In this document: positions 1 to 9,605 of the stretch, piece after piece | Position numbering within the stretch: position 1 is the first letter of the stretch | Layout: every line of letters begins with the position of its first letter | Assembly (NCBI RefSeq): GCF_000430825.1 | Contig: NZ_AUMT01000018.1 | Span: 1 to 64,000, forward strand | Reading direction: 5' to 3' | Length of the DNA stretch: 64,000 bases | DNA from: Chryseobacterium daeguense DSM 19388 | GTDB taxonomy: Bacteria; Bacteroidota; Bacteroidia; Flavobacteriales; Weeksellaceae | Notes under the pieces: model-generated | The model's input: only the letters and a program-made list of their open reading frames with translations | Database searches by the model: none | Told to the model about the DNA's origin: nothing | Program-made: the position numbers and the translations under genes

Positions 1-1419
1 GCAGCAGCCAAAGTGGATGAAAATTATTGGACTTATTTATTCCTTGGATTCATCGGAGGATTAATTGCATTGCTTACCCCGTGCGTTTTCCCGATGATTC
101 CCCTTACCGTTTCCTTCTTTACAAAAGGGAATAAAAACAAGGCAAAAGGAAAAAGAGATGCGCTCATTTATGGATTTTTTATCCTTTTAATTTTTGTGCT
201 GCTGAGTATTCCTTTCCATATTATTGATGGAATTGCAGGGAATATTTTTAATGAAATTTCCACCAGCGTATGGCTGAATATTGTGTTTTTCATCATATTC
301 ATTTTCTTTGCGGGAAGCTTCTTCGGGTATTATGATATCACTTTGCCAAGCTCAATTGCCAACAAATCTTCCAAGGCAGAAGAAGCCGGAGGAATCATCG
401 GGATTTTCTTTATGGCACTGACTTTAGTGATCGTTTCATTCTCCTGTACAGGTCCTATTTTAGGGAGTTTGCTGGGAAGTGCGGTGACAGGTTCGGCAAA
501 CGTTCCGATGCTTCTGACATTTGCTCTGGCAGGTTTTGGACTGGCATGGGCGATTATTTTTGGACTTTTGGCCTTATTCCCGCAGGCATTGCAGAGCCTT
601 CCGAAATCCGGAGGCTGGATGAATACGGTGAAAGTGGTATTAGGTTTTGTTGAACTGGCTTTAGCATTGAAATTCTTATCAAAGGCAGATTTGGTTTCTA
701 AAACTTTCTTCTTAAAAAGGGAGCTTTTCATTGCTGTATGGATCATTATAGCCCTTGGGCTGGCCTTATATTTATTTGGATTAATACGATTTCCGCATGA
801 TGATAAAAAACCGAAAATTTCCGTTACAAGAAAAATATTGGGAGTTTTAGGATTTGGATTTGTGATTTATTTAATTCAGGGGTTAATTCCTTCCGATCGT
901 CCCAAACTACAGCTATTAAGCGGAATTTTACCTCCGTTGAATATAAGCTATTTCCATGACGAAAAAGACGGAATCCTGGGAATGCACCCTGAACACGATT
1001 TCTTTACAGCCATTGAACTGGCCAAAAAAGAAGACAAGCCTATTTTAATTGATTTCACGGGCTACGGCTGTGAAAACTGCAGAAAAATGGAGGAGTTTGT
1101 CTGGAGCGAAGGCGATATTTTACCGATTCTTCAGAATGATGTTGTTCTGGCTTCACTTTACGTAGATGACAAGGAAGAGCTTCCTGAAGATCAGCAGACT
1201 AAAATTGATCTTGGAGACGGACAGGTAAAGAAAGTAAAAACCATTGGCGACAGATGGAGCTTATTCCAGCAGGTGAATTTTAACAACAATTCCCAGCCGC
1301 ATTATGTTTTGATTACCCCGGACGGAAAAGTGATCAACACACCGGTGTCAGGCTACATGCCGAAAGAGGATTTTAAAAAGTTCCTGGAATGCGGGGTACA
1401 GCATTATAAAAAGAATTGA
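1..1419 (+). CDS. DsbD-like protein-disulfide reductase (thiol:disulfide interchange), 5' truncated by window edge
   Basis: Transfers reducing power from the cytoplasm across the inner membrane to periplasmic thiols. The reading frame is open from the first base of the window, and the GTG at 13 is probably internal, so the N-terminal periplasmic domain lies outside. Visible are a transmembrane domain of about eight helices carrying the two conserved membrane cysteines (LTPCVFPM near residue 24 and SFSCTGP near 144, counted from the GTG), then a C-terminal thioredoxin-like domain with a GCENC active site near residues 353-356. This order is typical of DsbD/ScsB-type proteins. A strong hairpin terminator follows at 1486, so it is the last gene of its unit. 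Family call is firm; the exact partner proteins are not visible. Confidence 0.9.
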   Translation, partial: AAAKVDENYWTYLFLGFIGGLIALLTPCVFPMIPLTVSFFTKGNKNKAKGKRDALIYGFFILLIFVLLSIPFHIIDGIAGNIFNEISTSVWLNIVFFIIFIFFAGSFFGYYDITLPSSIANKSSKAEEAGGIIGIFFMALTLVIVSFSCTGPILGSLLGSAVTGSANVPMLLTFALAGFGLAWAIIFGLLALFPQALQSLPKSGGWMNTVKVVLGFVELALALKFLSKADLVSKTFFLKRELFIAVWIIIALGLALYLFGLIRFPHDDKKPKISVTRKILGVLGFGFVIYLIQGLIPSDRPKLQLLSGILPPLNISYFHDEKDGILGMHPEHDFFTAIELAKKEDKPILIDFTGYGCENCRKMEEFVWSEGDILPILQNDVVLASLYVDDKEELPEDQQTKIDLGDGQVKKVKTIGDRWSLFQQVNFNNNSQPHYVLITPDGKVINTPVSGYMPKEDFKKFLECGVQHYKKN

Positions 1420-1485
1420 TAATTCCAATAATATTTAAATAGATAGTTAGTTAATCAGCTATAATTACTCTTTATTTTGTGTTTT

Positions 1486-1510
1486 TGCCTCTCAGATGAG
1501 AGGCATTTTT
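1486..1510 (+). terminator. Rho-independent terminator after the DsbD-like gene
   Basis: A nine-base arm TGCCTCTCA (1486-1494) pairs with TGAGAGGCA (1497-1505) across a two-base GA centre and is followed by a short T run. It lies about 70 bases past the stop codon. Confidence 0.75.
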
Positions 1511-1747
1511 CATTTATTAAACTTATTTACAAATAAAATAATATTTGTTTCTAAACTCTATCAAAAACCATTATCTCTCTCAAATGAGAATAATAACAGG
1601 TTACTACAGGATAGCTGAATTTGTCTATAAGTATACTTTTATAAAACCAACAAAAAAAGAAATTTTAACGATATTCTTGATTTTTGTTTATAAAATATAA
1701 AAATATTGAAAAGTAATAATAATCTTTTTTAATAATCACTATCGATA

Positions 1748-4666
1748 ATGAAAAATAAAATATTAACTCTCGGTCTTTTAGTCAGCGCCACCGGATTAAT
1801 CTTTGCACAGGAAGAACCGAAGAATTCTGCATCTAAGGACAGCATACAGCCAAAGACTGGTGCTAAAACCAAAGATATTGAGGAAGTGGTAATTATTGCC
1901 TACGGAACACAGAAAAGAGGAGAAGTTACCGGATCTGTCGGCAGGGTAACCGCAGAAAGCTTTAAAAACCGGCCTATTGCAAGGGTAGATCAGGCTTTAA
2001 CCGGTCAGATTGCAGGGGTGAAAACACGCTCAACAACAGGAAAACCCGGCGAACCGCTGGAAATCAGGGTTCGTGGTACGGCATCCATTTCCGCAAGCAA
2101 TTCTCCGGTGTATGTAGTGGATGGAATGGTAGTGGATGATATGGCAAATATTTCGCCTGATGATATACAATCTATCGAAGTACTGAAAGATGCGGCATCT
2201 ACCGCAATGTATGGGTCAAGAGGTTCGAACGGGGTAGTGATTGTAACCACCAAAAAAGGAACTTCAGGTAAACCGTCTTTCACTTTTTCACAGTATTACG
2301 GGGTGCAGACCATTGAAAAGAAGCTGGACATTATGAACAGCTCAGAGTGGATAGATTACGCAACAGAAGCGATCAATAAAAAGTGGGTAGCATTGGCTCC
2401 GGGCAACTCGGCATCGGATAGCTATGCAGTGCGGGCCAATTATTTCGGATTGGCTAACACCACAGATTACAACCTTGCCAATATTAATTATATGATCGAT
2501 CCTCGCTGGGGAACCAATCAGGTTGCTAATATCGACTGGCAGGATGCTTTTTACCGTCCCGCGGCTATTCAGAGTTATCAGTTGGCTGTACGCGGCGGAA
2601 GCAAGAATGTAAAATATATGATTTCGGGAGCCTATTTTGATCAGGAAGGTCTGGCGATCAATACTGGTTTTAACAGGTTTAATCTAAGCGCTGTAATTGA
2701 TGTTAATCTTTCGGATAAATGGAAAGCCGGAATTTCATTAAGACCAAGCTATTCGAAAAGTTATGGCGCTACGGTAGACGGAAAAGACAATCTGGCCCAT
2801 AAAATGCTTTCTATGGTTCCTGTAGCGGAACTAAACGCAGGCCTTTACACCAATTTCTGGAAAAATACAAGATACAGATGGGCAGGATCTACACAAAGCC
2901 CGATCGGGCTGCTTGAAAATACCGTCAATGATACCAACGAATTCAGATTACTGTCAAGTTTATATGTTTCTTACGATATTCTTCCTGATTTGAATATAAA
3001 GCTTTCCGGAGGAGCAACCAATAATTTTAATATTAATAACGGGTATATTCCTACTTTCGATTTGATCACCAATATCCCGGGGCAGGTAAGCATCGCAAGC
3101 CGAAGAACGGTAAACTACAACAGGTACCTGGGTGAAGCTTTGCTAAGCTATAAAAAATCTTTCGGAGAACATGATATTAATGCTATTGCCGGGTACAGTG
3201 CAGAAAATTACAGAACAACCACCCAGTACAACAGAAATAAAGGTTTTCCACATGATGATTTGGAAACCTTCAATTTTACACAATCGGCATCAGTGCTTAA
3301 TTCTGAATATACTGCCTCAGAATGGATGCTTCTTTCATATTTTGGACGTGTAAATTATGATTATAAAGAAAAATATATGTTATCTGCAAGTATTCGTAGA
3401 GACGGTTCTTCCAGATTCGGATGGAACAATCTTTGGGGAACTTTTGCAGCATTCGGGGCTGGCTGGAAGATAGACGAGGAAAACTTCCTGAAAGATGTAA
3501 ATTGGCTGAATAATCTTAAATTAAGATACAGCTGGGGTGAAAACGGTAACAACTCCATCGGCGACTACAGAGCATTCGGGACACTTTCGGGCGGGAATTA
3601 TTCATTTGGCGGCAGCTTGTCGAACGGTTTGATTCCAAACACAATTCCCAACCCGAATTTAACCTGGGAAAAGACCCAGTCATCTGATTTTGGATTTGAA
3701 TTAGGATTATTCAACAGGATAGATTTTACAGCAGATTATTATATCAAAAAAACGAATGACCTGCTTCTGGAACAGCCGATTCCTTCCGTAACAGGATATA
3801 CTACCATGTGGAAAAACGTAGGTTCTGTTCAGAATAAAGGATTGGAATTAGAATTAAATACAAAAAATTTAACGGGAGCATTCCGCTGGAATACTTCGGC
3901 CAATATTGCATTTAACAACAATAAAGTATTACAGCTGGGAAAAGATAATGCACCGATTTACACAGGTTTCAGCAACAGTACGAATATTATAAAAGTGGGC
4001 GAGGAGCTGAATTCATTTTATCTTTATGAAGCGATAGGCGTACTTTCTTCAGCAGATATCAATAATGCAGGTGTTGCTAAAACTACCGGAGCAATTGCCG
4101 GTGATGTGAAATACAGAGACGTGAACGGGGACGGTGTTATCAATGAAAATGACCGACACATCATTGGAGGTCCTACACCTGATTATTATTGGGGATTCAC
4201 CAATACATTCTCCTATAAGAATTTTGATCTATCTGTATTTTTTCAGGGTCAAAAAGGAGGCTACAGCTATGCTTTATTAGGTCGTGCAATCGATCGCACC
4301 GGGATGGGTACTACCGTCAATGTGATGGGAAATTGGGCCAACCGCTGGCGTTCTGATGAAGATCCGGGAGACGGAAAAACGCCGAGACTGGATGGAACCA
4401 CCGGAAGTCTTCTGGACACGAGATGGCTATATGATGCCACCTATATTCAGCTGAAAAATATTACACTGGGGTATAATTTTGATCCTGAACTTGCCAGCAA
4501 GCTGAAAATGTCTAATCTGAGAATCTATGTAAGTTTGGAAAATGTATGGAGAAAGGATCACTATTACGGAGGCTACAATCCTGAATCCGTACAGTCAGAC
4601 GGAACCGATTACGGAGCTTACCCTAATGCAAAGGTCTATATGATGGGCTTAAACTTTAATTTCTAA
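1748..4666 (+). CDS. SusC/RagA-family TonB-linked outer membrane transporter
   Basis: Outer membrane beta-barrel that imports a bound oligomeric nutrient using TonB energy together with its SusD partner. The 972-residue protein starts with a signal peptide (KILTLGLLVSATGLIFAQ), has a TonB-box-like stretch EEVVIIAYGTQ near residues 46-55, a plug domain with the family signature VRGTASISASNSPVYVVDG, and a C-terminal barrel ending in aromatic NFNF. It lacks the usual N-terminal carboxypeptidase-regulatory-like domain, so it is a shorter SusC variant. The susD gene follows after 10 bases. No glycoside hydrolase or regulator lies beside the pair, so the substrate cannot be inferred here. The upstream 240 bases are very AT rich and I see no confident promoter. 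Confidence 0.93.
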   Translation: MKNKILTLGLLVSATGLIFAQEEPKNSASKDSIQPKTGAKTKDIEEVVIIAYGTQKRGEVTGSVGRVTAESFKNRPIARVDQALTGQIAGVKTRSTTGKPGEPLEIRVRGTASISASNSPVYVVDGMVVDDMANISPDDIQSIEVLKDAASTAMYGSRGSNGVVIVTTKKGTSGKPSFTFSQYYGVQTIEKKLDIMNSSEWIDYATEAINKKWVALAPGNSASDSYAVRANYFGLANTTDYNLANINYMIDPRWGTNQVANIDWQDAFYRPAAIQSYQLAVRGGSKNVKYMISGAYFDQEGLAINTGFNRFNLSAVIDVNLSDKWKAGISLRPSYSKSYGATVDGKDNLAHKMLSMVPVAELNAGLYTNFWKNTRYRWAGSTQSPIGLLENTVNDTNEFRLLSSLYVSYDILPDLNIKLSGGATNNFNINNGYIPTFDLITNIPGQVSIASRRTVNYNRYLGEALLSYKKSFGEHDINAIAGYSAENYRTTTQYNRNKGFPHDDLETFNFTQSASVLNSEYTASEWMLLSYFGRVNYDYKEKYMLSASIRRDGSSRFGWNNLWGTFAAFGAGWKIDEENFLKDVNWLNNLKLRYSWGENGNNSIGDYRAFGTLSGGNYSFGGSLSNGLIPNTIPNPNLTWEKTQSSDFGFELGLFNRIDFTADYYIKKTNDLLLEQPIPSVTGYTTMWKNVGSVQNKGLELELNTKNLTGAFRWNTSANIAFNNNKVLQLGKDNAPIYTGFSNSTNIIKVGEELNSFYLYEAIGVLSSADINNAGVAKTTGAIAGDVKYRDVNGDGVINENDRHIIGGPTPDYYWGFTNTFSYKNFDLSVFFQGQKGGYSYALLGRAIDRTGMGTTVNVMGNWANRWRSDEDPGDGKTPRLDGTTGSLLDTRWLYDATYIQLKNITLGYNFDPELASKLKMSNLRIYVSLENVWRKDHYYGGYNPESVQSDGTDYGAYPNAKVYMMGLNFNF

Positions 4667-4676
4667 ATTTTTACAA

Positions 4677-6215
4677 ATGAAAACAATCAATAAAAAATAT
4701 ACATCTATTTTATCATTAAATCGTAAATCTTTTACAAAAGCTTTACTTTGCGGAACATTAATGTTCGGGATGATCAGCTGTGAAGACGACCTGATGCTGG
4801 AACCGGAAAATAATATTACGCAGACGTCTTTTTATACTACAGAGCTGCAGATTCAGCAGGCTTTGTCCGGAGTTTATTCTGGGATGATAAATGCATCATC
4901 CAGAGGTGGTTTTGATGTTAATTTTTATCTACTGGCTTCGGAAGTACGCTCCAATAATTTCAATGCGATTTCGCAAAACGGAAACAGGGATTATTATGCC
5001 ATCAACCGTTTTCAGGATAACTCTTCTACCGAAGAAGTGGAAATCCTTTGGGAAGATGCTTATCAGATGATCTCTTATGCCAATAATATTTTAGCAAGAA
5101 TAGATGCGGTTCCTTTTGCAAATCCTGCAACTAGAGAGCAATACCGTTCGGAAACCCGCTTTTTAAGAGCTTATGCTTACTTCGAGCTGATGCGAGCTTT
5201 CGGCAAAGTTCCTCTGATAGATCACCCGGTGAGCCCTGAAGAAGCTGCTACGATACCAAGAAAGGATCTTCCGGCTCTTTATGATTTTATAACTTCAGAG
5301 ATCGAAGCATCGGTAGCAGGCTTAAAAAACAGTTACGATAATGCTAATAAAGGCAGAATTACAAAATCCGCAGCGCATGCCATGCTGGGAAGAATGTACC
5401 TTACAGGATACGGCTATCCTCTCAACAACAGTTCTTATTTAACGAAAGCAAAGGAGCATCTATATGCAGTTATACAGGTTGAAGGACAGTATGTTACCTT
5501 CGCATCGAATTATGCCGATTTGTTTAAAAGTGTAAATGATAATAAGTATTATATTTTTGAAATCCAGCATATTAATGGTGGTCTATCGCAGGGTTCTTAT
5601 TTGCCGAGCTATGTTTCGCCTACCTTTGGAGCAGCCGATCCGTTGTACAATGCTCAGGGAAGTTTGTACAGCTCTTCGGAATTAGGAGTTTCCCAGTCGT
5701 TGATTAATTCTTATGAGACGGGTGATTTGAGACGTGCATTAACTCTTAAAACCCAGTTTATTGCACAGAACGGACAGGTGGATTTTGCCAATTATTTTAT
5801 AAAATTCCGGGAGCCGGGAGTAGCACTCACCAACCGTTACGACTGGCCGATTAATTTCCCAATTATCCGTTATGCAGATGTTCTGCTGATGTATGCAGAA
5901 GTTTTGAATAATGAAGGAAATACAGCATTAGCTGTTCCTTACTTAAACAGAATCCGCCAAAGGGCTGGCCTGGCTCCGCTTTCCACATCTATGTCTGCCA
6001 CAGATTTTACCACAGCGCTGCGTAAGGAAAGAAGAGTGGAGTTTGCAGGGGAAGGGGTTTACTGGCATGATCTTGTACGCTGGAATATAGCCGTGGATGT
6101 CATCAATCAGGCGGCTGCAGATCTTAACTATAATTTTACGATTTCAACCAAAGATTATCTGTATCAGATTCCTCTTTCCCAGATCCAGGTGGCGGGATAT
6201 GAGCAGAATCCATAA
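4677..6215 (+). CDS. SusD/RagB-family nutrient-binding outer membrane lipoprotein
   Basis: Surface lipoprotein that caps the SusC transporter and binds its substrate. It has an extended N-terminus, then a hydrophobic stretch ending in a lipobox (GMISC, Cys near residue 35), followed by the SusD-like helical tetratricopeptide core. Family signatures are ETRFLRAYAYFELMRAFG near residue 160 and, near the C-terminus, RKERRVEFAGEGVYWHDLVRW. At 512 residues it is of normal length. It is co-transcribed with the SusC gene (10-base gap) and ends at a perfect bidirectional terminator. Substrate unknown. Confidence 0.93.
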   Translation: MKTINKKYTSILSLNRKSFTKALLCGTLMFGMISCEDDLMLEPENNITQTSFYTTELQIQQALSGVYSGMINASSRGGFDVNFYLLASEVRSNNFNAISQNGNRDYYAINRFQDNSSTEEVEILWEDAYQMISYANNILARIDAVPFANPATREQYRSETRFLRAYAYFELMRAFGKVPLIDHPVSPEEAATIPRKDLPALYDFITSEIEASVAGLKNSYDNANKGRITKSAAHAMLGRMYLTGYGYPLNNSSYLTKAKEHLYAVIQVEGQYVTFASNYADLFKSVNDNKYYIFEIQHINGGLSQGSYLPSYVSPTFGAADPLYNAQGSLYSSSELGVSQSLINSYETGDLRRALTLKTQFIAQNGQVDFANYFIKFREPGVALTNRYDWPINFPIIRYADVLLMYAEVLNNEGNTALAVPYLNRIRQRAGLAPLSTSMSATDFTTALRKERRVEFAGEGVYWHDLVRWNIAVDVINQAAADLNYNFTISTKDYLYQIPLSQIQVAGYEQNP

Positions 6216-6246
6216 GAGTTAATTTAATATTTAAATATAAAACATA

Positions 6247-6288
6247 AAACAGCAGATATTTTAAGATGAATATCTGCTGTTTTTTTAA
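6247..6288. terminator. Bidirectional terminator between susD and the aldehyde dehydrogenase
   Basis: A perfect 14-base inverted repeat (6247-6260 with 6269-6282, core CAGCAGATATT) with an 8-base loop. It is flanked by A residues on the left and T residues on the right, so it can end transcription from both converging genes. Confidence 0.85.
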
Positions 6289-6295
6289 TGGAATT

Positions 6296-7711
6296 TTAAA
6301 TGATTAAAGTCTTCATTTCAAGATATTCTTCCATACCCACAGCACCGTTTTCCCTTCCTATCCCGGAATTTTTATATCCTCCGAAAGGGGCAAGAGGATC
6401 ATGTTTCAGGGTATTGATCAAAACTCTGCCTGCTTTCAGTTCTTTAGCAATTTCTTTTGCATGATCCGGGTTTCCGGAGCTTACGTAAGCCATAAGCCCG
6501 TATTCTGAATCATTGGCCATTTTAATAGCTTCTTTTTCATTTTTATAGGTAATTACCGATAGCACCGGCCCGAAAATTTCCTCTCTTGCGATTCGCATAT
6601 CATTCGTTACCCCTGTAAAAATGGTTGGTTTTACGTAATATCCTTCATTTAGATTTTCTGGTTTTCCTAATCCTCCTGTTAAAAGTTCGGCTCCTTCGTC
6701 AAGGCCGGTCTGGATATATTGCTGTATTCTTTCATACTGTTTTTTATTAGCTAAAGGGCCTAGTTTATAATCTCCTTCCCTGGGATCGCCCACTGTAAAG
6801 CTTTCTGTAGATTGAGAAAGTATTTTTTCAGCTTCTGCTATTTTTGATTCGTGAATAAAGAGCCTTGTTCCCGCCACGCAAGCCTGCCCGCTGTTCATAA
6901 ATGCTGCCTGGAGAGCCATCGGAAGGGCCGTATGTAAATCTGCATCTTCTAATATAATATTTGCAGATTTTCCTCCCAGTTCAAGGGTAACCCTTTTCAT
7001 TGTGTCTACTGCATTTTTAGCCATTATTTTACCCACCATTGTTGATCCCGTGAAAGAAATCTTTGTCACTTCTTTGCTGGACATTATGGCTTCTGAAATC
7101 ACATCGCCGCGGCCGTTCACCATATTGACAACCCCGGCCGGAAGTCCGGCTGCATCTATACATTCCATAATAATCTCTGCCTGCCACGGACAAAACTCAC
7201 TAGGTTTCAGTACAATAGTGCATCCGGCGGCAAGTGCTGCTGCTACCTTTAAAGCGATGGCTCCGGCTGTAGCATTCCACGGGGTGAATAGTGCGGATAC
7301 TCCTACAGGCTCCATGGTAACGGTAGATTCGTTTACTTTAAATGTAAAATCGTAATTTTCCAATACTTTAATCTCATCCAGGAAAGTGGTCGCAGCGATG
7401 AGGTTAGCCCATTTTGCGCGTTCTCTGGAAGCACCATATTCCAAAATGGTAGCATCAATGAGGTCATCAATCCGTTTCAGAATTTCATCATGTATAGATT
7501 TCAGATATGCAGAACGCTGCTCTACGGTTGTTTTACTGTAGCTTATAAGCGCGTCTGACGCAGCCTGTATTGCGAGTTCGCTATCTTTCTGGTCTGCATA
7601 GATTATTTCGGCTATGGCTTTTTCATGTAAAGGACTGATGACTTCTGCTGTTTCTGTTCCGTGGGGCGTTACAAACTTCCCCGCGATATAAACGCTTTTA
7701 ATTGTTTTCAT
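6296..7711 (-). CDS. NAD(P)-dependent aldehyde dehydrogenase family protein
   Basis: Oxidises an aldehyde to the carboxylic acid in the cytoplasm. The 471-residue protein has the complete superfamily set: Rossmann segment with FTGSTMVGK near residue 222, the general-base motif LELGGKSANI near 245, the nucleophile motif NSGQACVAGTR near 275, and the C-terminal EIFGPVLSV near 380. Length and motifs fit class 3-like bacterial aldehyde dehydrogenases, which include many annotated as semialdehyde or vanillin-type enzymes. No neighbour points to a specific substrate. It is transcribed toward the susD gene and separated from it by a shared terminator. Confidence 0.92.
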   Translation of the reverse strand: MKTIKSVYIAGKFVTPHGTETAEVISPLHEKAIAEIIYADQKDSELAIQAASDALISYSKTTVEQRSAYLKSIHDEILKRIDDLIDATILEYGASRERAKWANLIAATTFLDEIKVLENYDFTFKVNESTVTMEPVGVSALFTPWNATAGAIALKVAAALAAGCTIVLKPSEFCPWQAEIIMECIDAAGLPAGVVNMVNGRGDVISEAIMSSKEVTKISFTGSTMVGKIMAKNAVDTMKRVTLELGGKSANIILEDADLHTALPMALQAAFMNSGQACVAGTRLFIHESKIAEAEKILSQSTESFTVGDPREGDYKLGPLANKKQYERIQQYIQTGLDEGAELLTGGLGKPENLNEGYYVKPTIFTGVTNDMRIAREEIFGPVLSVITYKNEKEAIKMANDSEYGLMAYVSSGNPDHAKEIAKELKAGRVLINTLKHDPLAPFGGYKNSGIGRENGAVGMEEYLEMKTLII

Positions 7712-7991
7712 TTTTAATCTTTTTAATGATACAAAGTTGAGGCATTTATAAACGGCAGTATTTTGTTGGAAAGCTCATTTTTACTTTGTAAAAAAGCTCA
7801 TCTTAAATCTATATGTTGTAATTAATATTTTAAAAGCAAATGATATTTTCAAGCTTAAGGTATGTTTAAAAAAGGATTAATTTTTTAAATAAAATAAAAG
7901 ATACCACATTTTCGGGATTTAACATAAAAAGAAAAATATTGGTAAAGAAATTGTATAATATGATGTATAAACTTCTTTAAAATTAATAACT

Positions 7992-8213
7992 ATGAACATT
8001 TCTTATTACGATTTTAAGAACTTGCCGGATGTACAGTCACAATACAACATTGTTATTAATCAGGGACGTATGTTAAACGAAACAACTGTTAATAATCTGA
8101 AATATGTATTGTATGAGGTTTCATTTTTTTCTGTGGAAATCATTTATGATACTTTGCAGGAAAGAATAAGTGGAATTAATATTTTTCAGAATAAGTCGGT
8201 TTACGCGAATTGA
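7992..8213 (+). CDS. Small hypothetical protein, 73 aa
   Basis: I do not recognise this protein. It is 73 residues, mildly acidic to neutral, with a central hydrophobic and aromatic stretch (YEVSFFSVEIIYDTL) but no signal peptide or clear membrane segment. It stands alone between the divergent aldehyde dehydrogenase and a convergent DUF2383 gene, ends just before a terminator, and has the same low-GC codon use as its neighbours. The isolated position with its own terminator favours a real gene, but no function can be given. Confidence 0.55.
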   Translation: MNISYYDFKNLPDVQSQYNIVINQGRMLNETTVNNLKYVLYEVSFFSVEIIYDTLQERISGINIFQNKSVYAN

Positions 8214-8243
8214 CAGTGAAATATTAATCTACTTACATTTTGA

Positions 8244-8280
8244 AATAAAAAAAGAGAGCATTGCGCTCTCTTTTTTATTT
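8244..8280. terminator. Bidirectional terminator between two convergent genes
   Basis: GAGAGC (8254-8259) pairs with GCTCTC (8265-8270) over a five-base loop, with a long A run to the left and a T run to the right extending the stem. It serves both the small gene ending at 8213 and the gene ending at 8292. Confidence 0.8.
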
Positions 8281-8291
8281 ATAATGGCTGT

Positions 8292-8741
8292 TTAGTTTCT
8301 TGCTTCCAGATTTTCAAACCTTTGGTAGGAAGACTTTAAATGATGGAGCTGGTCTGCCACGACACTTGAGCTTTCAGGACAGAGGTTTCCGCTTTCCAGA
8401 GCATCTTCATAAGCATTAATAGCTGCTTTTTCTCCGAAGACTACATTCTCAAGTGTAGACTCATCTTTGTCGCCGGAGAAAGAATTCTTAATGTCAATCC
8501 ATGTTCTGTGAAGAGCTCCCGCCGCACTTGTAGTATTGTCTGCATCGCCGCCACGCTCGTTGATAAGCCTGATAAGGTCATTCTTCATAACCTGGGACTG
8601 CGATACCATCTGGTCATAATCACCCTTAAGGGCAGAATGGGTATCCCATACTTTGTCTTCCACTTTTGAGAATCCTTCAATTCTGTCATTTGTAATGTTT
8701 AACAAATCATTTAGTACTGATACTGTTTTTTCGTTGTTCAT
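8292..8741 (-). CDS. PA2169-type four-helix-bundle protein (DUF2383)
   Basis: A 149-residue, all-helical ferritin-like protein of the kind often seen near stress-response genes in Bacteroidetes and Proteobacteria. Recognisable features are the start NNEKTVSVLNDLLNITNDRIEGF, a middle segment with GGDADNTTSAAGALHRTWID, and FGEKAAINAYEDAL, which matches the helix pattern of the family. A longer frame opens at 8783, but the ATG at 8741 fits the usual N-terminus of the family. The function is not established; a stress or metal-related role is only suggested by the fold. No membrane segment or signal peptide is present. Confidence 0.8.
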   Translation of the reverse strand: MNNEKTVSVLNDLLNITNDRIEGFSKVEDKVWDTHSALKGDYDQMVSQSQVMKNDLIRLINERGGDADNTTSAAGALHRTWIDIKNSFSGDKDESTLENVVFGEKAAINAYEDALESGNLCPESSSVVADQLHHLKSSYQRFENLEARN

Positions 8742-8901
8742 AATATTTTTTATTTGGTGTCCTTCAAAAGTTACAAGATGCATGCCTTTTATGGCTTTGT
8801 TTTTAATTTTTTTAGAATTATTTTTTAAAAATAATGAGTTTGGTTTAAAATTTACATTACTATAATTAGAATATTAATATACAATTATTGAAAGTAATTA
8901 A

Positions 8902-8909
8902 TATATTTG
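8902..8909 (+). promoter_or_regulatory. Candidate -7 element and AT-rich operator region of the carotenoid operon
   Basis: TATATTTG matches the Bacteroidetes -7 consensus TAnnTTTG, 19 bases before the start of the regulator. The surrounding 8857-8925 segment is almost pure AT and carries imperfect inverted repeats (for example AATATAC with GTATTAT), which suits a MarR-type autoregulator. A well-placed -33 TTTG is not evident. Confidence 0.45.
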
Positions 8910-8928
8910 TATTATAATTAGTATATAA

Positions 8929-9603
8929 ATGAACTATTCAATCATAAATGATGTTATCAAATTAGTTGAACAATTTGAAACTGAAAATCAAAACGCCTTT
9001 TACAGCGAAGATATTGAAGGATTTAAATCATGGATGTTCGATAAAAATCATTCTCCTAAAAAGATCGATGAAGAAGAGCCCTACTGGGAAGGAAAGGAAA
9101 ATGGAAGAAGTCCGGAAAGCGCTATCAGTACCTTGCTTGTACATCTTAACAGGTATGCAAAAACGTATTCCAAATCTGCAATTGCGGATTCCGGTTTTGC
9201 TACGCAGGAGGATTTTATTTATTTAATTAACCTTAAAGCTTTCGGTAAGATGAGTAAAATGGAACTTATTAAGAAAAATATTCAGGAAAAGCCTGTTGGG
9301 ATGCTCATTATTGCACGGTTATTGAAACAAGGATGGATAGAGCAGACAGAATCTGATGAAGATAAGCGAAATAAAATAATAAGTATTTCTCCTGCCGGCC
9401 TTGAAGCTCTGGAACGCCAGATGAAAAAGATCAGAAAAGCAACGGATATCGTGGCAGGAAATCTTGATTATAATGAAAAGATGGATCTTATCCGCATTCT
9501 CAATAAGCTGGATCGTTTTCATTACCCGATTTTCTCCCGAAATATTGACAGTAAAGACCTGATCAGGACTGTGTTTGAAGAATACCCATTTAGAAAAAAT
9601 TAA
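8929..9603 (+). CDS. MarR-family winged-helix regulator at the head of the carotenoid operon
   Basis: Likely DNA-binding repressor controlling the carotenoid genes and itself. The 224-residue protein has an N-terminal extension of about 80 residues, then a MarR-like winged helix: FIYLINLKAFGKMSKMELI (near 95-110), a recognition-helix region PVGMLIIARLLKQGWIEQ, and the wing ESDEDKRNKIISISPAGLEAL. It ends two bases before crtI, so all five genes are probably one transcript. In related flavobacteria a MarR gene commonly heads the crt cluster. The effector is unknown. Confidence 0.85.
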   Translation: MNYSIINDVIKLVEQFETENQNAFYSEDIEGFKSWMFDKNHSPKKIDEEEPYWEGKENGRSPESAISTLLVHLNRYAKTYSKSAIADSGFATQEDFIYLINLKAFGKMSKMELIKKNIQEKPVGMLIIARLLKQGWIEQTESDEDKRNKIISISPAGLEALERQMKKIRKATDIVAGNLDYNEKMDLIRILNKLDRFHYPIFSRNIDSKDLIRTVFEEYPFRKN

Positions 9604-9605
9604 CC